Assembly (NCBI GenBank): GCA_013389125.1
Contig: JACADX010000460.1
Location: 1-7,539, forward strand
Direction: 5' to 3'
Length of the DNA: 7,539 nt
Source of the DNA: Parvularculaceae bacterium
GTDB taxonomy: Bacteria; Pseudomonadota; Alphaproteobacteria; Caulobacterales; Parvularculaceae
The notes beneath the pieces were generated by a model. It saw only the letters and a program-made list of their open reading frames with translations, did no database searches and was not told where the DNA came from. Of the stretch, positions 5,562 to 7,539 are shown in pieces (the stretch's first letter is position 1; the number at the start of each line of letters is the position of its first letter). The translations under genes were made by a program, and so were the position numbers.

Positions 5562-7475
5562 ATGGCCGTTGAAACGCCGTTGCTCGACCAGGTCCGTGTT
5601 CCGGCCGACCTTCGAAAGCTGCCGAAGCACCAGCTCCGGCAGTTCGCTGACGAGCTGCGCGCCGAAGTCATCGATGCGGTGTCGCAGACCGGCGGGCACC
5701 TCGGCTCCGGCCTCGGCGTCGTCGAACTGACCGTCGCCATCCACTATGTTTTCAACACGCCGGACGACCGCCTCGTCTGGGACGTCGGGCACCAGTGTTA
5801 TCCCCACAAGGTGATCACCGGACGGCGCGACCGCATCCGCACCTTGCGTCAGGGCGGCGGCCTTTCCGGTTTCACCAAGCGCTCCGAAAGCGAATATGAT
5901 CCCTTCGGCGCGGCGCACGCCGCGACTTCGATTTCGGCGGCGCTTGGGTTTGCGCGCGCGCGCGATCATTTGGCCAAGAAGAATCACGCGATCGCCGTCA
6001 TCGGCGACGGTTCGATGTCGGCGGGCATGGCCTATGAAGGCCTTAACAACGCCGGTTCGCTTGGCACGAAGTTCATCGTCATTCTCAACGACAACGACAT
6101 GTCGATCGCGCCGCCGGTGGGCGCGATGAGCGCCTATCTTGCGCGCGCTTCGTCCGGCCGGGTCTATCAGAACGTCCGCCGCATCGGCAAACAGTTCCTC
6201 AAACGCGTGCCGCCGGCGCTCTATGAAAAGCTGGCGCGGGCCGAAGAATTCGGGCGCGGCATGGTGACGGGCGGCACCCTCTTTGAAGAGCTCGGCTTCT
6301 ACTACGTCGGGCCGATCGACGGTCACAATCTCGATCACCTTATTCCGGTTCTCGAGAATGTCCGCGACATGGAGGAAGGGCCGGTCCTCGTTCATGTCGT
6401 GACGAAAAAAGGCAAAGGCTACGCGCCCGCGGAGGAGGCGGCCGACAAAGGCCACGGCGTCGTCAAGTTCGACGTCCTTTCCGGCAAGCAGCACAAAGCC
6501 GCCTCGAACGCGCCTGCCTATCAGAAAGTGTTCGCGCAGGCGCTCATCAAGGAGGCCGAAAAGGACCCGCGCATCGTCGCCATCACCGCGGCGATGCCGT
6601 CCGGGACCTCGCTCGATCTCTTCGCGCAGGCGTTCCCGGACCGCTGCTACGACGTCGGCATCGCGGAGCAGCATGCGGTGACATTCGCCGCTGGCCTTGC
6701 CGCCGAGGGGATGAAGCCGTTCTGCGCGATCTATTCGACGTTCCTGCAGCGCGCATACGATTCGGTCGTGCATGACGTCGATTTGCAGAACCTTCCCGTG
6801 CGGTTTCCGATGGACCGCGCCGGTCTCGTCGGCGCCGACGGCGCGACCCACGCCGGCTCCTTTGATATCGCCTATCTCGGCTGCCTTCCGAACATGGTGA
6901 TCATGGCCTGCGCGGACGAGGCCGAACTCGTGCACATGACGGCGACCGCGGCGGCTTACGGCGAAGGGCCGATCGCCTATCGCTATCCGCGCGGCGAAGG
7001 CGTCGGCGTCGACCTGCCGCAGGTCGGCAAGATCCTTGAAATCGGCAAGGGACGGATCATCCGTGAAGGGACCAAAGTCGCCATCCTGTCGCTCGGGACT
7101 CGGCTCGCAGAGGCGATCAAGGCGGCCGACGCGCTCGAAACCTATGGCCTCTCGACGACCGTCGCCGATGCGCGTTTCGCCAAGCCGCTCGACCATGAAC
7201 TCATCAAGCAGCTGGCGCGTCATCACGAGGTCATCGTCACGATCGAAGAAGGATCGCGCGGCGGCTTCGGCGCTTTCGTCCTGCATTTCATGTCGGACGC
7301 CGGCCTTCTCGACGCGGGCCTTAAAGTCCGCGCCATGACGCTTCCCGACATCTATCAGGACCATGACAGTCCCGCGAAGATGTACGATCAAGCGCGCCTT
7401 AATGCGCCGCACATCGTCGAAACCGTATTGCGCGCGCTCGGTCGCTCCGCTGAAGTGATCAAACTTCGCGGATAA
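5562..7475 (+). CDS. dxs: 1-deoxy-D-xylulose-5-phosphate synthase
   Basis: This 637-residue enzyme condenses pyruvate and glyceraldehyde 3-phosphate, with release of CO2, to 1-deoxy-D-xylulose 5-phosphate. This is the entry step of the methylerythritol phosphate isoprenoid route; the product also feeds thiamine and pyridoxal synthesis. It is a cytosolic, homodimeric, thiamine-diphosphate enzyme. The pyrophosphate-binding part has GGHLGSGLGVVELT (His46) and WDVGHQCYPHKV (His77). The Mg-ThDP motif runs from GDGSM (148-152) to NDND (176-179). The pyrimidine-binding part has GIAEQHAV with the catalytic Glu369, followed by DRAGLVGADGATHAG and the YRYPRGEG segment. A C-terminal transketolase-like domain follows. 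Length is close to the roughly 620 residues of the E. coli enzyme, and nothing is missing. A 151-base gap to xseB with a hairpin and repeated sequence leaves room for a promoter of its own, though no convincing -35/-10 pair was found. Confidence 0.98.
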   Translation: MAVETPLLDQVRVPADLRKLPKHQLRQFADELRAEVIDAVSQTGGHLGSGLGVVELTVAIHYVFNTPDDRLVWDVGHQCYPHKVITGRRDRIRTLRQGGGLSGFTKRSESEYDPFGAAHAATSISAALGFARARDHLAKKNHAIAVIGDGSMSAGMAYEGLNNAGSLGTKFIVILNDNDMSIAPPVGAMSAYLARASSGRVYQNVRRIGKQFLKRVPPALYEKLARAEEFGRGMVTGGTLFEELGFYYVGPIDGHNLDHLIPVLENVRDMEEGPVLVHVVTKKGKGYAPAEEAADKGHGVVKFDVLSGKQHKAASNAPAYQKVFAQALIKEAEKDPRIVAITAAMPSGTSLDLFAQAFPDRCYDVGIAEQHAVTFAAGLAAEGMKPFCAIYSTFLQRAYDSVVHDVDLQNLPVRFPMDRAGLVGADGATHAGSFDIAYLGCLPNMVIMACADEAELVHMTATAAAYGEGPIAYRYPRGEGVGVDLPQVGKILEIGKGRIIREGTKVAILSLGTRLAEAIKAADALETYGLSTTVADARFAKPLDHELIKQLARHHEVIVTIEEGSRGGFGAFVLHFMSDAGLLDAGLKVRAMTLPDIYQDHDSPAKMYDQARLNAPHIVETVLRALGRSAEVIKLRG

Positions 7476-7503
7476 CGCGTCACCGAATTCGGCTGATCGC
7501 ACG

Positions 7504-7521
7504 GCGACGGCCTTCCGTCGC
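7504..7521 (+). terminator. Hairpin after dxs, possible weak terminator
   Basis: GCGACGG (7504-7510) pairs perfectly with CCGTCGC (7515-7521) around a CCTT loop, 28 bases after the dxs stop codon. The stem is stable, but the bases after it (ATCGCCCG) contain no T-tract, so intrinsic termination is uncertain. The remaining bases to the window end show no recognisable gene start. Confidence 0.3.
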
Positions 7522-7539
7522 ATCGCCCGCGCCTCGCGC

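Noticed and set aside
5514..7523. A 669-codon open frame on the minus strand, opposite dxs
   Set aside because: It mirrors the whole of dxs, whose identity is certain. Long antisense open frames are expected in GC-rich genes with biased third positions, and the translation is Arg/Asp/His-rich with no recognisable domain.

Overview
The window is GC-rich, gene-dense bacterial chromosome. It carries eight complete protein-coding genes and the probable tail of a ninth. The strong C/G preference at third codon positions, and the neighbourhood histone-deacetylase-family gene / histidine phosphatase / xseB / dxs, point to an alphaproteobacterium, most likely of the Hyphomicrobiales (Rhizobiales). 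The genus cannot be read from the sequence. No mobile element, CRISPR array, tRNA or rRNA was seen.

Layout. Positions 1-71 hold the probable 3' end of a plus-strand gene. It converges on a minus-strand ATP-grasp ligase gene (108-1370). A divergent region of about 186 bases (1371-1556) with a terminator-shaped hairpin separates this from a plus-strand pair: an HSDL2-like short-chain dehydrogenase (1557-2441) and, starting right after its stop codon, a MOSC-domain protein (2442-3254). The MOSC gene ends tail to tail, with a 7-base overlap, against a small minus-strand zinc-ribbon gene (3248-3484) whose product ends in six consecutive histidines. A second divergent gap (3485-3572) leads to a plus-strand series: histone-deacetylase/AcuC-family amidohydrolase (3573-4502), histidine phosphatase-like protein (4543-5160), xseB (5168-5410) and dxs (5562-7475). 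The last 64 bases hold a small hairpin and no recognisable gene.

How the genes fit together. Dxs catalyses the first step of the methylerythritol phosphate route to isoprenoids. XseB is the small subunit of exodeoxyribonuclease VII. They are commonly linked in proteobacteria, which reflects genome organisation more than a shared pathway. The SDR-MOSC pair looks translationally coupled, but no substrate can be deduced. The ATP-grasp protein is a complete enzyme by motif, with unknown substrates.

Overall this is a mostly ordinary housekeeping region. The features most worth a second look are the native polyhistidine tail of the zinc-ribbon protein, the hairpin placed between two divergent genes, and the uncharacterised ATP-grasp ligase with a non-ATG start. 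I found no evidence of a new multi-gene system.
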